DNA of 64,000 nt from Angelakisella massiliensis (GTDB taxonomy: Bacteria; Bacillota; Clostridia; Oscillospirales; Ruminococcaceae), in NCBI RefSeq assembly GCF_900104675.1, contig NZ_LT629945.1:2656756-2720755 (forward strand), read 5' to 3'. Shown here piece after piece: positions 26,642 through 35,126 of this stretch; the first letter of the stretch is position 1; each line of letters starts with the position of its first letter. Below the pieces are notes generated by a model. It made no database searches. It saw only the letters and a program-made list of their open reading frames with translations, and was not told where the DNA came from. Position numbers and translations under genes: made by a program.

Positions 26642-26896
26642 ATGGCAGCACATGAACCAACAATATCGTTTTCCATTGAAGATGACAAGGAACGGGAAGT
26701 CAAAGCTGTTCTGACCACCGTTTATGACGCTCTGCGTCAGAAGGGATATAATCCCATCAACCAGATCGTCGGATATATCCTTTCTGAGGACCCCACCTAC
26801 ATCACTACCTATAATAATGCCCGCAGCTTGATCCGGCGCATCGACCGGGATGAGTTATTGCAGCTGATTGTCAAGTCCTATCTGGACAATGCCTGA
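26642..26896 (+). CDS. ireB: IreB family regulatory phosphoprotein
   Basis: An 84-residue helical protein matching IreB (DUF965), a target of the IreK Ser/Thr kinase that tunes cephalosporin resistance in Enterococcus. [49 protein letters not shown] (partly quoted in family form) has the conserved NPINQIVGY core. The N-terminal Thr region resembles the phosphorylated segment. ATG at 26642 after GGGGTG. Terminated by the hairpin at 26929. Confidence 0.93.
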   Translation: MAAHEPTISFSIEDDKEREVKAVLTTVYDALRQKGYNPINQIVGYILSEDPTYITTYNNARSLIRRIDRDELLQLIVKSYLDNA

Positions 26897-26928
26897 TTCT
26901 TGTTCTTTCGTGATATGGAAGCGCAAAG

Positions 26929-26957
26929 GCCCAGTTGCCCTCAACTGGGCTTTTCTC
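26929..26957 (+). terminator. Terminator of ireB
   Basis: GCCCAGTTG / CAACTGGGC with a CCCT loop, then TTTTCTCTT. Confidence 0.85.
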
Positions 26958-27052
26958 TTGGCGGCAAGAGAAAATATTTTGCGCCTTTGGTTTGCTACTG
27001 TGCGGCTGGACAATTTTTCAGCCGCTCTTAATAATAGAAGGAGGTTTTTTAG

Positions 27053-27355
27053 ATGGCAGATACCGTCAAAAATGATACCATGCTGATGTACCGGGGGAAA
27101 CCTCTGGTGCGCAAAGGCAATACTGTTTATTACGGCTATCCTGACGAGCCCTATGTGGCAATGCTTCTGATCCTCAGTGCTGCTCCGGTAGAAGGGCTTT
27201 CCACTGCCAGTCGGGTTATGGTGCAGCTGCTGTCCACCGATGAAACCAAAAAACCGGCGGAACGCATTATCAAAAAGGCGGAGAAAAACGGCTTGTATGA
27301 AGGACTGCATATTGCCAGCATCTGGCTGGAGCGGTCATTGAGCGAAGAAAAATAA
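27053..27355 (+). CDS. Small hypothetical protein
   Basis: One hundred residues (MADTVKNDTMLMYRGKPLVR...), basic, with a central hydrophobic helix (VAMLLILSAAPVEGL) and a charged C-terminus KKAEKNGLYEGLHIASIWLE. I do not recognise a family. AGGAGG lies about 8 nt upstream of the ATG and a good terminator follows, so it is very likely expressed. It is separated from ireB by a terminator. Confidence 0.7.
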   Translation: MADTVKNDTMLMYRGKPLVRKGNTVYYGYPDEPYVAMLLILSAAPVEGLSTASRVMVQLLSTDETKKPAERIIKKAEKNGLYEGLHIASIWLERSLSEEK

Positions 27356-27369
27356 AATCCGGATAAAAG

Positions 27370-27402
27370 AAAGCGGTGAGGGATATTTCCCACCGCTTTT
27401 TT
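27370..27402 (+). terminator. Terminator of the gene at 27053
   Basis: AAGCGGTG...CACCGCTT stem with an inner GGGA/TCCC pair, followed by TTTTTC. Confidence 0.85.
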
Positions 27403-27447
27403 CTTTTGCATCTATAATGCTATTTCCCTTGCAGCCGCCTCAATAGT

Positions 27448-27497
27448 AAAAAGCGTTCCATCGCTCCCTATATGCGGGAAGGCTGGAACGCTTTTTT
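27448..27497 (-). terminator. Bidirectional terminator after mnmA
   Basis: AAAAAGCGTTCCA / TGGAACGCTTTTT with a 23-nt loop; T-runs on both sides, 80 bp after the mnmA stop. Confidence 0.75.
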
Positions 27498-27577
27498 ATG
27501 TGCTATGCCCTTATAAGCAGAAGTATGTTATTCCCCATCAATTTGCGGACATGGGCTGAAACATTCCCCTTTCTTTC

Positions 27578-28651
27578 TCAATCCCCGCTGATGGTTCCCC
27601 CGCCCAGCACCAGGTCCCCATCATAAAAAACCACGGCCTGTCCTGGTGTCGGTGCCCGCTGTGGCCGCTCAAACTGTACCAGAACACTGCCATCCTCCTG
27701 AGGAATGATTTCTCCCTTCGCCGTCCCCTGGCTGTAACGGATGCGGATTTCCGCCCCTCTGGGAGCGGTCAGCGGCGGGATGGAAAGATAGCTGACATCC
27801 TCTGCCCGAAGGCTGTCCCGAAACAGCAGGCTTTCGTCCTCTACCAGCGTAACCGTCTGGTCTGCCGAGGAAATGCGGCTGACATACATGGTCTTGCCCA
27901 GGGAAATTCCCAGCCCCTTCCGCTGGCCCACCGTGTAGCGGGCAATTCCCTTGTGCGGGCCCAGACGGGTCCCTTGCTGGTCCACAAAATAACCCTGCTT
28001 CGGCGCCTCCCCAGTGTAACGACCGATGAAGGCGGCATGGTCCCCATCCGGCACAAAGCAGATGTCCTGGCTGTCAGGCTTTTTGGCCACTACCAAACCG
28101 CTGTCCCGGGCAATCTGACGCACTTCCTCCTTGGAATAGTCCCCCAGCGGCAGCAGGAACATACTCAGCTGCTCCTGAGTCAGATGATACAGCACATAAC
28201 TCTGGTCTTTCTCCGGATACAGGGCCCGGCGCAGCTGATAGCGCCCGCTTTCCGGGTCCCTGGTCACTCTGGCATAATGCCCGGTGGCGATATAATCAAA
28301 ACCCAGCTCCCTGGCACGGCGGCTGAACGCGTCAAACTTGATATGCCGGTTGCAAAGGATACAAGGGTTGGGGGTGCGCCCCTGTCGGTATCCCTCCACG
28401 AAAGGCTCCACCACCGTCCGTCGAAACAGGTCCTTGTAATTGAACACATAATGGGGGACGCCCAACTGGGAACAGACATACCGGGCATCCTCCACATCGT
28501 CCACTGAACAGCATTTGGACTCTTCCGTTTCCTCCCCGGACCACAGAACAAAGGTGGCCCCGGCCACTTCATAGCCCTGCTGATGCAGCAGATACGCCGT
28601 TGCGGCGCTGTCCACGCCGCCGCTCATTCCAACCAAAACCCGTTTCGACAT
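27578..28651 (-). CDS. mnmA: tRNA-specific 2-thiouridylase MnmA
   Basis: A 357-residue enzyme that thiolates U34 of tRNA-Lys, -Glu and -Gln. VGMSGGVDSAATAYLL is the ATP PP-loop; NPCILCNRHIKF holds the first catalytic Cys and DSQDICFVP the second. The length is typical. It follows the dedA remnant by 18 bp, suggesting co-transcription. Confidence 0.96.
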   Translation of the reverse strand: MSKRVLVGMSGGVDSAATAYLLHQQGYEVAGATFVLWSGEETEESKCCSVDDVEDARYVCSQLGVPHYVFNYKDLFRRTVVEPFVEGYRQGRTPNPCILCNRHIKFDAFSRRARELGFDYIATGHYARVTRDPESGRYQLRRALYPEKDQSYVLYHLTQEQLSMFLLPLGDYSKEEVRQIARDSGLVVAKKPDSQDICFVPDGDHAAFIGRYTGEAPKQGYFVDQQGTRLGPHKGIARYTVGQRKGLGISLGKTMYVSRISSADQTVTLVEDESLLFRDSLRAEDVSYLSIPPLTAPRGAEIRIRYSQGTAKGEIIPQEDGSVLVQFERPQRAPTPGQAVVFYDGDLVLGGGTISGD

Positions 28652-28669
28652 CCCTGTTCCCTCCTGTTA

Positions 28670-29163
28670 TCAAAGAAAAAGATTGGTCACATAATAGCCC
28701 AGAGCGATGACCACACCGCTGTAAATGCAGTTGCCCACCATGGAATAGATCCAATAAGGCCAGAAATCCGCTCCCAGCATCCCGCTGACCACACTGCTGA
28801 AAGTGCGGATGACCGGCATCATCCGAATGAGCACCTGTCCCCGGACACCATAACGGTCATTGAGACCGGCCAAACGATCATACAGCTCCATAAAGCGCTT
28901 CTTTTGTCCAAAACGCCGCCGGACCCAGTCCCCTGATTTGCGTCCCACCCAATACATCAGCGCCATGGCCAGACCGGAAGAAACCATGCCAGCAAAAATC
29001 CCTTGAAGGGGCCAATCAGCTCCATCCGCCCCAAAATACCAATGGCAGGCAAAATCAGTCCTCCGGGATAACCGGGAATCCCCAGATACTCCAGAAAAAC
29101 CAAAATAAATACAGCGGGAGCGCCCCACAGCTCAAAAGCTTTGGAAACCGAGGCAAAAGTCAT
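28670..29163 (-). pseudogene. DedA/VTT-domain membrane protein, frameshifted
   Basis: Two overlapping frames together encode one DedA-type membrane protein of about 165 residues. The N-terminal frame (MTFASVSKAFELWGAPAVF..., from ATG 29163 with GGGAGG upstream) has EYLGIPGYPGGLILPA. The C-terminal frame carries GMVSSGLAMALMYWVGRK and VLIRMMPVIRTFSSVVSGM, the family's conserved R-x-x-P-x-x-R region. The frames meet at a run of five A (28994-28998); one missing T on the coding strand restores a single frame. This is either a real mutation or an assembly error. DedA proteins act in membrane phospholipid (undecaprenyl-phosphate) translocation. Confidence 0.7.
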
Positions 29164-29307
29164 CCCATCAGTCCTCCCTGTTTTTTTACTCAGCATCATA
29201 AAAGAAGATCTTTCTCTCCCACTGTTTTTCCCTTATCATCATCAATCTTACATCTTCAGAAAAACAATGTGTCCCCATCCTGGTGTACCAAAGCAATCCA
29301 TTTATGC

Positions 29308-29313
29308 TATAAT
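29308..29313 (+). promoter_or_regulatory. Extended -10 promoter upstream of the LUD gene
   Basis: TGCTATAAT gives a perfect extended -10; no good -35 is seen. The leader to the ATG at 29445 would be about 125 nt. Confidence 0.5.
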
Positions 29314-29444
29314 AAATGGGAACAATTGGGGCGGAGCAAAAAAATCAGCAAACACATCATTTTATTTCCACCCCGGTAATGGAAGGATAAACGCCTGCAT
29401 ATGAGGCTGAACCCATCCATCCAAACAAAAAGGAGTGTTGCTTC

Positions 29445-30083
29445 ATGGATCAGTTCGCACAAGCTATTATCCAAAAGCGTCTGGAGACCGCAGCCAAAGC
29501 CCTGCGGGCTAATCGTATGGACGCGGAGATCCTCTCCGGCCCCCAAGAGCTGCTGGAAAAACTGCGTCAGCTGCTGCCGCCCAAAGCGATCATCTGCTCC
29601 GGCGGCTCCATGACCCTCAAGGAGACTGGAGTCAACGATCTGCTGGCCAGTGGTGAGTATGATTTCTATTACCGGGGCCGCACCGATGAAAACGGAGAGC
29701 CCATCGATGTTTTCCGCAAAGCCTTCTCCGCTGACTGGTATTTCTCCAGCTCCAACGCCATCACCCTTAACGGCGAACTGTACAATGTGGACGGCAACGC
29801 CAACCGGGTGGCAGCCCTCACCTTCGGTCCTGAACATGTGGTCATCATCGCCGGCGCCAACAAGATCGTACCGGACCTGGAGGCTGCCCGCCAGCGGGTA
29901 CGGACCATCGCTGCTCCCGCCAACTGTCTGCGTCTGGGAATCCAGAACGGATGTCATCAGACCGGCCACTGCATCGATTGCAAGGCCCCGGGACATATCT
30001 GCTGCACCACTGTCATCCACAGCTTCCAGCGGATCCCCGGACGGATCAAAGTGTTTCTGCTGCCTCAGGAGTTCGGGTATTGA
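29445..30083 (+). CDS. LUD-domain protein (LutC/YkgG-like)
   Basis: A 212-residue LUD (DUF162) protein: AIICSGGSMTLKETGVNDLL, TLNGELYNVDGNANRVAALTFGPEHVVIIAG, and a Cys-rich tail (NGCHQTGHCIDCKAPGHICC) that could bind a metal or Fe-S cluster. LutC belongs to the lactate-oxidation LutABC complex, but no lutA or lutB is adjacent. The stand-alone form with a Cys motif is common in Clostridia and its reaction is unknown. Ribosome site AAAGGAG; terminator follows. Confidence 0.85.
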   Translation: MDQFAQAIIQKRLETAAKALRANRMDAEILSGPQELLEKLRQLLPPKAIICSGGSMTLKETGVNDLLASGEYDFYYRGRTDENGEPIDVFRKAFSADWYFSSSNAITLNGELYNVDGNANRVAALTFGPEHVVIIAGANKIVPDLEAARQRVRTIAAPANCLRLGIQNGCHQTGHCIDCKAPGHICCTTVIHSFQRIPGRIKVFLLPQEFGY

Positions 30084-30106
30084 TCCGGTAAATATCTTTT
30101 TGGAAC

Positions 30107-30150
30107 AAAATCGCCTTCGTCCCCCAAAACGGGAGCGGAGGCGATTTTTA
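30107..30150. terminator. Bidirectional terminator between the LUD gene and murJ
   Basis: AAAATCGCCTTCG / CGGAGGCGATTTT between two convergent genes, with T-rich tails both ways. Confidence 0.8.
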
Positions 30151-31704
30151 TCATGCGTCTTTCCTGTGAACCAGAGCCAAAGCCCTTTCTCCCACCGTTA
30201 CGATCACCACACCCATTTCCTGGGTGCGCAGCAGAATATTGGCAGCCACATAAATCAGCCCGCCTGCCGCCACCGCCACACAGAAGGACAGGAGCAGCGA
30301 CTCCGTCGCGCCGAAAAGAAGATCATAAACCGGACGTACCGCCGCCGCCATCAGCACTGTAGCCACAGTCATTTTCACCAGGCTGATGATCAGCCGCCGA
30401 AGCCCCAGCCTGCCGATCTTCCGCCGCAGGCTCCAGGCCAGCAGCAGCAGCGTGATGGTGCCGGAGAGGGTCGTGGCCAGCGCCAGGCCTTTAACACCCA
30501 GCGGTTTGAGAAGAAGTATATTGAGTACAGTATTGATCACCAGCGCCAGCACCGAGTTGACCGTGGGAGTTTTGGTATCCTGAAGCGCGTAAAAAACATT
30601 GAGCATCACATCCTTGATGCTGAAGGCCAAAAGCCCCAGGGAATAGAAAAACAGCACCTGTGCTGTCGCCTCCACATCCTGCTCTGTAAAAGCGCCCCGC
30701 AGGAACAACAGGGCGACGATCTCCCGGGAAAAGACCATGGCTCCCGCTGAAATGGGCAGCACAATGAGGGACATCAGCCCCGCGCTGGTGGCGAAAGAAC
30801 GTTTCATCTTGCGGATGTTGTTGGTTGCGCTGAAGCGGGAAAGCTGGGGGAAAATAGCCGTAGCCACCGACACCACAAAAACTGCCGTCACAAATCCGGT
30901 GATCCGGTTGGCATAGCTGAGGGCGGAAACACTTCCCTCCGGCAGCACCGAAGCGATGGTCCGGTCCACCATGGTATTGAGCTGGGTGATGGCTTTACCC
31001 AAGAAGATAGGGAAAACCACCACCAGCAGATGGCGGATATTTTTGTCACCGAAATCAAAGCAGGGGCGGAAGCGGAACCCTTTTCTTTTGGCGGCGATCA
31101 GCAGCATCACAAACGCTGCGCCATAACCGATCACCACTCCCCAGCCCAACCACCGGTAATGCTCCTCATTGGAAAGACAGATGGAGAGAATAACAGCAAT
31201 ATTCAGCGGCACGCTCACCATACCCACAGCAAAAAAGCTGCCGTGGATCTGGAGATAGCCCTGAAGAATATAGTAGACGCCGATAAAAAGGATGGAGATC
31301 ATCATCAGCCCGGAAAGCTCCACTGCCAGGTCCATGGTGCTGCCGGTAAAGCCTACAGCGAAAAGCCGGACGATCTGCCGGTCAAAAATCAGAAAAACCG
31401 CCAGCACGGCCACCGATACCAGAAAGATCATGGTCATGACACTGTCGCTGAATTTGCGCAGCTCCTTGGGACGGTTGTTCTGCAGATTGGTATAAATGGG
31501 AATATAGCTGGTGAGAATGGCAGTACCGATGCCTGAAAAGATGATGGTGGGGATGGAGAAGGCCACAATATAAGCGTCACTGACGGCCGAGGCCCCAAAC
31601 ACATAGGCAAGGGACAGCTCCCGGGCAAAGCCCAGGACTTTTGCAAAGATCGTGGTAAAAATCAAAATGAGGGTATAAACGGCGGTATTACCCAACAATA
31701 ACAC
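30151..31704 (-). CDS. murJ: Lipid II flippase MurJ
   Basis: A 517-residue integral membrane protein of the MVF/MurJ (MOP) family with about 14 membrane segments. It moves lipid II across the membrane for cell-wall synthesis. The N-terminal KVLGFARELSLAYVFGAS and YIPIYTNLQNN are family hallmarks. The start is uncertain: GTG at 31704 sits directly against AAGGAG, and TTG at 31698 or 31695 has better spacing. Follows lepB by 31 bp. Confidence 0.9.
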   Translation of the reverse strand: MLLLGNTAVYTLILIFTTIFAKVLGFARELSLAYVFGASAVSDAYIVAFSIPTIIFSGIGTAILTSYIPIYTNLQNNRPKELRKFSDSVMTMIFLVSVAVLAVFLIFDRQIVRLFAVGFTGSTMDLAVELSGLMMISILFIGVYYILQGYLQIHGSFFAVGMVSVPLNIAVILSICLSNEEHYRWLGWGVVIGYGAAFVMLLIAAKRKGFRFRPCFDFGDKNIRHLLVVVFPIFLGKAITQLNTMVDRTIASVLPEGSVSALSYANRITGFVTAVFVVSVATAIFPQLSRFSATNNIRKMKRSFATSAGLMSLIVLPISAGAMVFSREIVALLFLRGAFTEQDVEATAQVLFFYSLGLLAFSIKDVMLNVFYALQDTKTPTVNSVLALVINTVLNILLLKPLGVKGLALATTLSGTITLLLLAWSLRRKIGRLGLRRLIISLVKMTVATVLMAAAVRPVYDLLFGATESLLLSFCVAVAAGGLIYVAANILLRTQEMGVVIVTVGERALALVHRKDA

Positions 31705-31735
31705 TCCTTCTGCGCTGCCTTTTGTCTGGGGCGGG

Positions 31736-32269
31736 TCACTTCAGCACGCCGAAATTCTCAAAAGGCCAAAGGGTGAAAATCGCTTTACCGGTGATTTTGT
31801 CCCCGGAGATATAAGGCTGCTCCCAACTGCGGGCATCCATAGAGCCGCTGCGGTTGTCTCCAAAGAAGAGATAGCACCCCTCAGGCACCTGAAATTCCCC
31901 TGACTGGCGGGAAATGAATTTTACATAGGGCTCCGGGTATGGCTCGTCATTGATGGTCAGCGCTCCGGTATCATCAATAACCACATGGTCTCCCGGCATT
32001 CCGATCAGCCGCTTGACCAGGGTTTTGCCCAGCTCATCAGATTCAAAAACCACAATGTCTCCCCGCTCCAGCTGCTTTTCCGGATTCCGCACCCGCAGGG
32101 CAAACAAAAAGCTGTGTTCGTCAATGGTAGGAATCATGGACCCGGTGGGAACAATGACAAAGAAACAGACAAACTTGATCAGCAGCAGCACCACCAGAAT
32201 TTCAATGCCAAAAGGCAAAATCCATTCACGAAACACTTTTTCCATCTTTCCCATAAGCCGTGATTCCAT
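31736..32269 (-). CDS. lepB: Signal peptidase I
   Basis: A 177-residue type I signal peptidase with one N-terminal membrane segment (residues 17-42). PTGSMIPTI holds the catalytic Ser, and KTLVKRLIGMPGD the catalytic Lys. GDNRSGSMDARSWE is the conserved box E. It cleaves signal peptides outside the membrane. ATG codons at 32269, 32254 and 32245 are all possible starts. Followed by murJ. Confidence 0.95.
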   Translation of the reverse strand: MESRLMGKMEKVFREWILPFGIEILVVLLLIKFVCFFVIVPTGSMIPTIDEHSFLFALRVRNPEKQLERGDIVVFESDELGKTLVKRLIGMPGDHVVIDDTGALTINDEPYPEPYVKFISRQSGEFQVPEGCYLFFGDNRSGSMDARSWEQPYISGDKITGKAIFTLWPFENFGVLK

Positions 32270-32360
32270 TCCTTTCTTGCGGGACCGTCCCCGCCTTTAC
32301 CTGCAATACAGAGAAAAGGGGGCCGTCCCCGGCAAATGTCCAAGGACCATACTGCCGGAG

Positions 32361-32389
32361 AACATAGCACCCCAAAAATACGGTTTCAA
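32361..32389 (-). promoter_or_regulatory. Possible promoter of lepB-murJ
   Basis: Minus-strand TTGAAA (32389-32384), 17-bp spacer, TATGTT (32366-32361); the -10 is imperfect. The stretch 32270-32530 has no gene. Confidence 0.4.
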
Positions 32390-32530
32390 ACAATTAAAAA
32401 TTATTATAATATCTTCCGGCGCTGAACACAAGCGTTTCCCGGGGAATCAGCGTTATCTTTCATGAAATGTTCATCTTTTCCAGCTTGAAGCGGCCTTTCA
32501 TTCTTTCAAAAGCCTGGGGAAAAGACCCTT

Positions 32531-33259
32531 TCATCTCATTTCGCCGATGATCACACCTTTTCCCGCCGCCGCCAACTCCTCCCCTGCCTTCCTGGAAACA
32601 AGGGCCACAGCACAAGTGGCGGGACCTGCTGAACGCTCCAGATCCAAACAGCAATCAGAAACAGGCTGAAAGTCCCGTCCCCTCAGCTGTGCCAGACAGC
32701 GCCCCTCCCAGGCGATACCCTTGGAACCGCAGGGGGAAATTTCCCGCACCTGAGGCTGGGCCAGCAGCCATTTCAGCTGCTGGTAGGAAAAAAGCTCCGG
32801 GTCCCCTTCCAGCCCCACTTCCGCCCCCACTTTCGGGCGGCCGAAGCAAAGAAGCAGATCCCCCGCTTCTCCCGGGTCCATCCGCAGCCGGGAAGCGAAA
32901 CCTACCACCGTCATCCCCACCGCTGTCATCACTGTGGGGAAGTTTTCCTCGGTGGAACCGGTAAGAAGTGTATCCGGCAGCTCCGCCGCTTTCAGCTCCG
33001 CCTGTATCCCCCGAATAATTTCCCGTCCTGTGGGCTCCATCTCACAGGCCACTCCGTTGCCGATGACCACAGGAGAGGCCCCAATGGCCATTACCTCCAG
33101 CAACCCCACCCGGGCGGTAAAACGGCCCACATAATAGCTGCCGCACGCAAAGGCGTCGCCAGACTTCTCCCCGATACCACCGCAGCTGTCACAGGAGACC
33201 ACCAGTGTCCCCTCAGGGAGATGAATGAGATTGAGATCCCGTCTTTTTTCCATCCTCAT
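32531..33259 (-). CDS. AIR-synthase-like protein, probable alpha-ribazole kinase (CblS-like)
   Basis: A 242-residue protein of the PurM/AIR-synthase-like fold: VVSCDSCGGIGEKSGDAF, GLLEVMAIGASPVVIGNGV and LLTGSTEENFPTVMTAVGMTVVG. CblS of Listeria phosphorylates alpha-ribazole for cobalamin lower-ligand attachment. The context of cobU, cobS and a cobU-like gene directly upstream supports this role. Start ATG at 33259 after AAGGAGGAC. Last gene of the cobalamin cluster, 13 bp after the cobU-like gene. Confidence 0.7.
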   Translation of the reverse strand: MRMEKRRDLNLIHLPEGTLVVSCDSCGGIGEKSGDAFACGSYYVGRFTARVGLLEVMAIGASPVVIGNGVACEMEPTGREIIRGIQAELKAAELPDTLLTGSTEENFPTVMTAVGMTVVGFASRLRMDPGEAGDLLLCFGRPKVGAEVGLEGDPELFSYQQLKWLLAQPQVREISPCGSKGIAWEGRCLAQLRGRDFQPVSDCCLDLERSAGPATCAVALVSRKAGEELAAAGKGVIIGEMR

Positions 33260-33272
33260 ACCAGCGTCCTCC

Positions 33273-33653
33273 TTATTTCAGCTTCATGGGCAGCCCGGCA
33301 AATACCTGCCAAACTTCGTCGCTTTCCGTCGCCAGCCGCTGGAGAGCCTTGCCCAGCTCCTCCCGCCACCGACGCTCCACCGGGTCCACCGGCACGATAC
33401 CCCCGGTAATATCGTCACACAAAAGAATTTTATCTCTCAGCTCAGGCAGCAAGGGAGAAAGAAGCTCCACAAAATCTTCCTTCCGCTCTGCGGCGCCCAA
33501 GGCCCACAGATGAAGACCGCAGATACACCGCTGCGCCGGAACAAAAGGCTGTTCCTCCCTGCGGCATCGGTAAAAGTCCCGGGAAGTCAAATGATGGGCC
33601 AGAGCCGCCGTCCGGCTTTTACCCTGATATGCCCCACCCAAATAGAGGATCAT
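33273..33653 (-). CDS. Short CobU-like P-loop protein
   Basis: A 126-residue relative of adenosylcobinamide kinase. It has a P-loop (LGGAYQGKS) and the C-terminal CobU block GGIVPVDPVERRWREELGKALQRLA then VWQVFAGLPMKLK. It lacks the His-x3-Arg guanylylation region and the middle segment present in the neighbouring full-length CobU. The downstream part is thus better conserved here than in the longer paralogue. ATG with GGGAG upstream; 19 bp after cobS. Confidence 0.7.
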   Translation of the reverse strand: MILYLGGAYQGKSRTAALAHHLTSRDFYRCRREEQPFVPAQRCICGLHLWALGAAERKEDFVELLSPLLPELRDKILLCDDITGGIVPVDPVERRWREELGKALQRLATESDEVWQVFAGLPMKLK

Positions 33654-33672
33654 AGCCGATTTCTCCCTTCTT

Positions 33673-34440
33673 TCACTGCCACAGCCAGCTGTACACTACA
33701 AAAAATCCGGCGTCAAACAGGGTCAGGCAAAATCCGCACACATCGCCGCTGATGCCTCCCAACAGCTTGCGGCACAGCCACAGCCCCAGCAAAAAAGCCG
33801 CGGAGGCGCAAACAAACGCCCCTGCTCCTGAGGTCCCCACCAGCGCCGACAGCAATACTCCCGTAAGCAGGAACACCGTCAGCGCCATCAGCTGGTCCAG
33901 CTGCCTGCCGGTATGGAAAGCGGCGGCAAAGCCGGTCTCACTGATAGGACGGATGGTTTGCAGCGCCCAGGCGGTAAGCGCTCTGGCTGCCACCGGCTCC
34001 AATACCCATACCGCCCAGGGAATCCCCAGCCCCTGCCACAGCTCATAGAAACTGGTCCACAGCAACAGAAACAGCATACAGGCAGAAACCACCGCAAAAG
34101 GACCACAGGCGGGGTCCTTGAGGATGCGGCGCATCCCTTCCTGATCCCGATGGGAAAAAACGGCGTCACAGCAGTCCAGGAAGCCGTCCAGATGGATCAT
34201 GCCTGTGAAAATCACCGGTACTGCCAGCAGCAGCACCGCCGCCAAAGCCGGAGGGGGCGGAACCAGGCGAAGCAGCTCTGCCACACCCCACCACAGCACG
34301 CCCAGCAGCAAGCCCACCAAGGGAAAGAACCGGGGAACCAGACGGGCAGAGGATTCCTCCCACTGGGAGCGCACCGGTATGATGGAAAACATGGAGATGG
34401 CCAGCAGCATGGCCCGTCTCTTCTTTCTGGAACTTTTCAT
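33673..34440 (-). CDS. cobS: Adenosylcobinamide-GDP ribazoletransferase
   Basis: A 255-residue integral membrane enzyme joining adenosylcobinamide-GDP with alpha-ribazole. MFSIIPV near the start, FTGMIHLDGFLDCCDAVFSHRDQEGMRRILKDP (the DGxxDxxD metal-binding part) and GGISGDVCGFCL are diagnostic. Several membrane helices. It lies 15 bp after cobU and 19 bp before the cobU-like gene. Confidence 0.95.
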   Translation of the reverse strand: MKSSRKKRRAMLLAISMFSIIPVRSQWEESSARLVPRFFPLVGLLLGVLWWGVAELLRLVPPPPALAAVLLLAVPVIFTGMIHLDGFLDCCDAVFSHRDQEGMRRILKDPACGPFAVVSACMLFLLLWTSFYELWQGLGIPWAVWVLEPVAARALTAWALQTIRPISETGFAAAFHTGRQLDQLMALTVFLLTGVLLSALVGTSGAGAFVCASAAFLLGLWLCRKLLGGISGDVCGFCLTLFDAGFFVVYSWLWQ

Positions 34441-34455
34441 ACCTTTTCTCCTCCT

Positions 34456-34986
34456 TCATAAGGGCCAGCGTCCCTTGTATACCTCCGGCAGTCCTGCCCG
34501 GAACCGGACCACCAACTGGGCTTTCTCCGCCAGCAGCTGGTGAAGCTTCCCCAGCCGCCGCCGATACTGCTCCACAGAATCGGGATACCGCAGCGCGTCG
34601 GAAAAGGTGTCATCCGATACCAGCACCAGTCCCCCCAGACCCTTTTCCCGCTCAAACAGATGGTCCGCAAGACGCTGTTCTTCCCAGCCACCGCCGTCAT
34701 AAAGATGATTGCACAACAGCAGTGTCACACTGTCCAGCAGCACCACATCCTGAGGACCAAAACCATCAGGCGGGGGCGTCAGGGCAAAGGGGGTTTCCAG
34801 TGTATGAAATCCCCAGCCCTCACGGGCTTCCAGGTGCCGTCTGATCCGCTGGTGATCCTCCTCATCTCCCGGGATCATGGTGGCGGCATAAAACAGCCGT
34901 CCCTCCCCTTTTCGGAGGAAAACCGCCATTCTCTGGGCAGCCATGCTTTTGCCGCTGCTGCTGCCTCCGGCCAATAATACCGTCAC
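34456..34986 (-). CDS. cobU: Adenosylcobinamide kinase/guanylyltransferase
   Basis: A 176-residue CobU: P-loop AGGSSSGKS, YAATMIPGDEEDHQRIRRHLEAREG with the guanylylation His region, and DVVLLDSVTLLLCNHLY. Its C-terminal block (SDDTFSDALRYPDSVEQYRR) deviates from the usual NEVG-GIVP form, which the short paralogue keeps. The start is GTG at 34986 after GGAGGA; an ATG further upstream at 35106 would read through the leader hairpin. First gene of the four-gene cluster. Confidence 0.85.
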   Translation of the reverse strand: MTVLLAGGSSSGKSMAAQRMAVFLRKGEGRLFYAATMIPGDEEDHQRIRRHLEAREGWGFHTLETPFALTPPPDGFGPQDVVLLDSVTLLLCNHLYDGGGWEEQRLADHLFEREKGLGGLVLVSDDTFSDALRYPDSVEQYRRRLGKLHQLLAEKAQLVVRFRAGLPEVYKGRWPL

Positions 34987-35008
34987 TGCTTTCCTCCTCC
35001 CAGCATCC

Positions 35009-35055
35009 CAAATGGGATTTCCTGGTTTCTCAAACCCCTGGGAAAATCCCATTTG
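35009..35055 (-). promoter_or_regulatory. Long leader hairpin just upstream of cobU
   Basis: CAAATGGGATTT (35009-35020) pairs perfectly with AAATCCCATTTG (35044-35055) around a 23-nt loop, ending about 15 bp upstream of the SD of cobU. It has no T-tract and no cobalamin-riboswitch signature, so it is not a typical terminator. Confidence 0.35.
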
Positions 35056-35080
35056 CAGAAAATATCCCTTCCGCAGACAC

Positions 35081-35117
35081 AATACGGCGCGGCGAAACGA
35101 TTCCACCGCGCCGTATT
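35081..35117. terminator. Hairpin after deoB
   Basis: AATACGGCGCGG / CCGCGCCGTATT with a 13-nt loop, 10 bp after the deoB stop. T-rich only on the plus side. Confidence 0.6.
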
Positions 35118-35126
35118 CTTCCTTCT

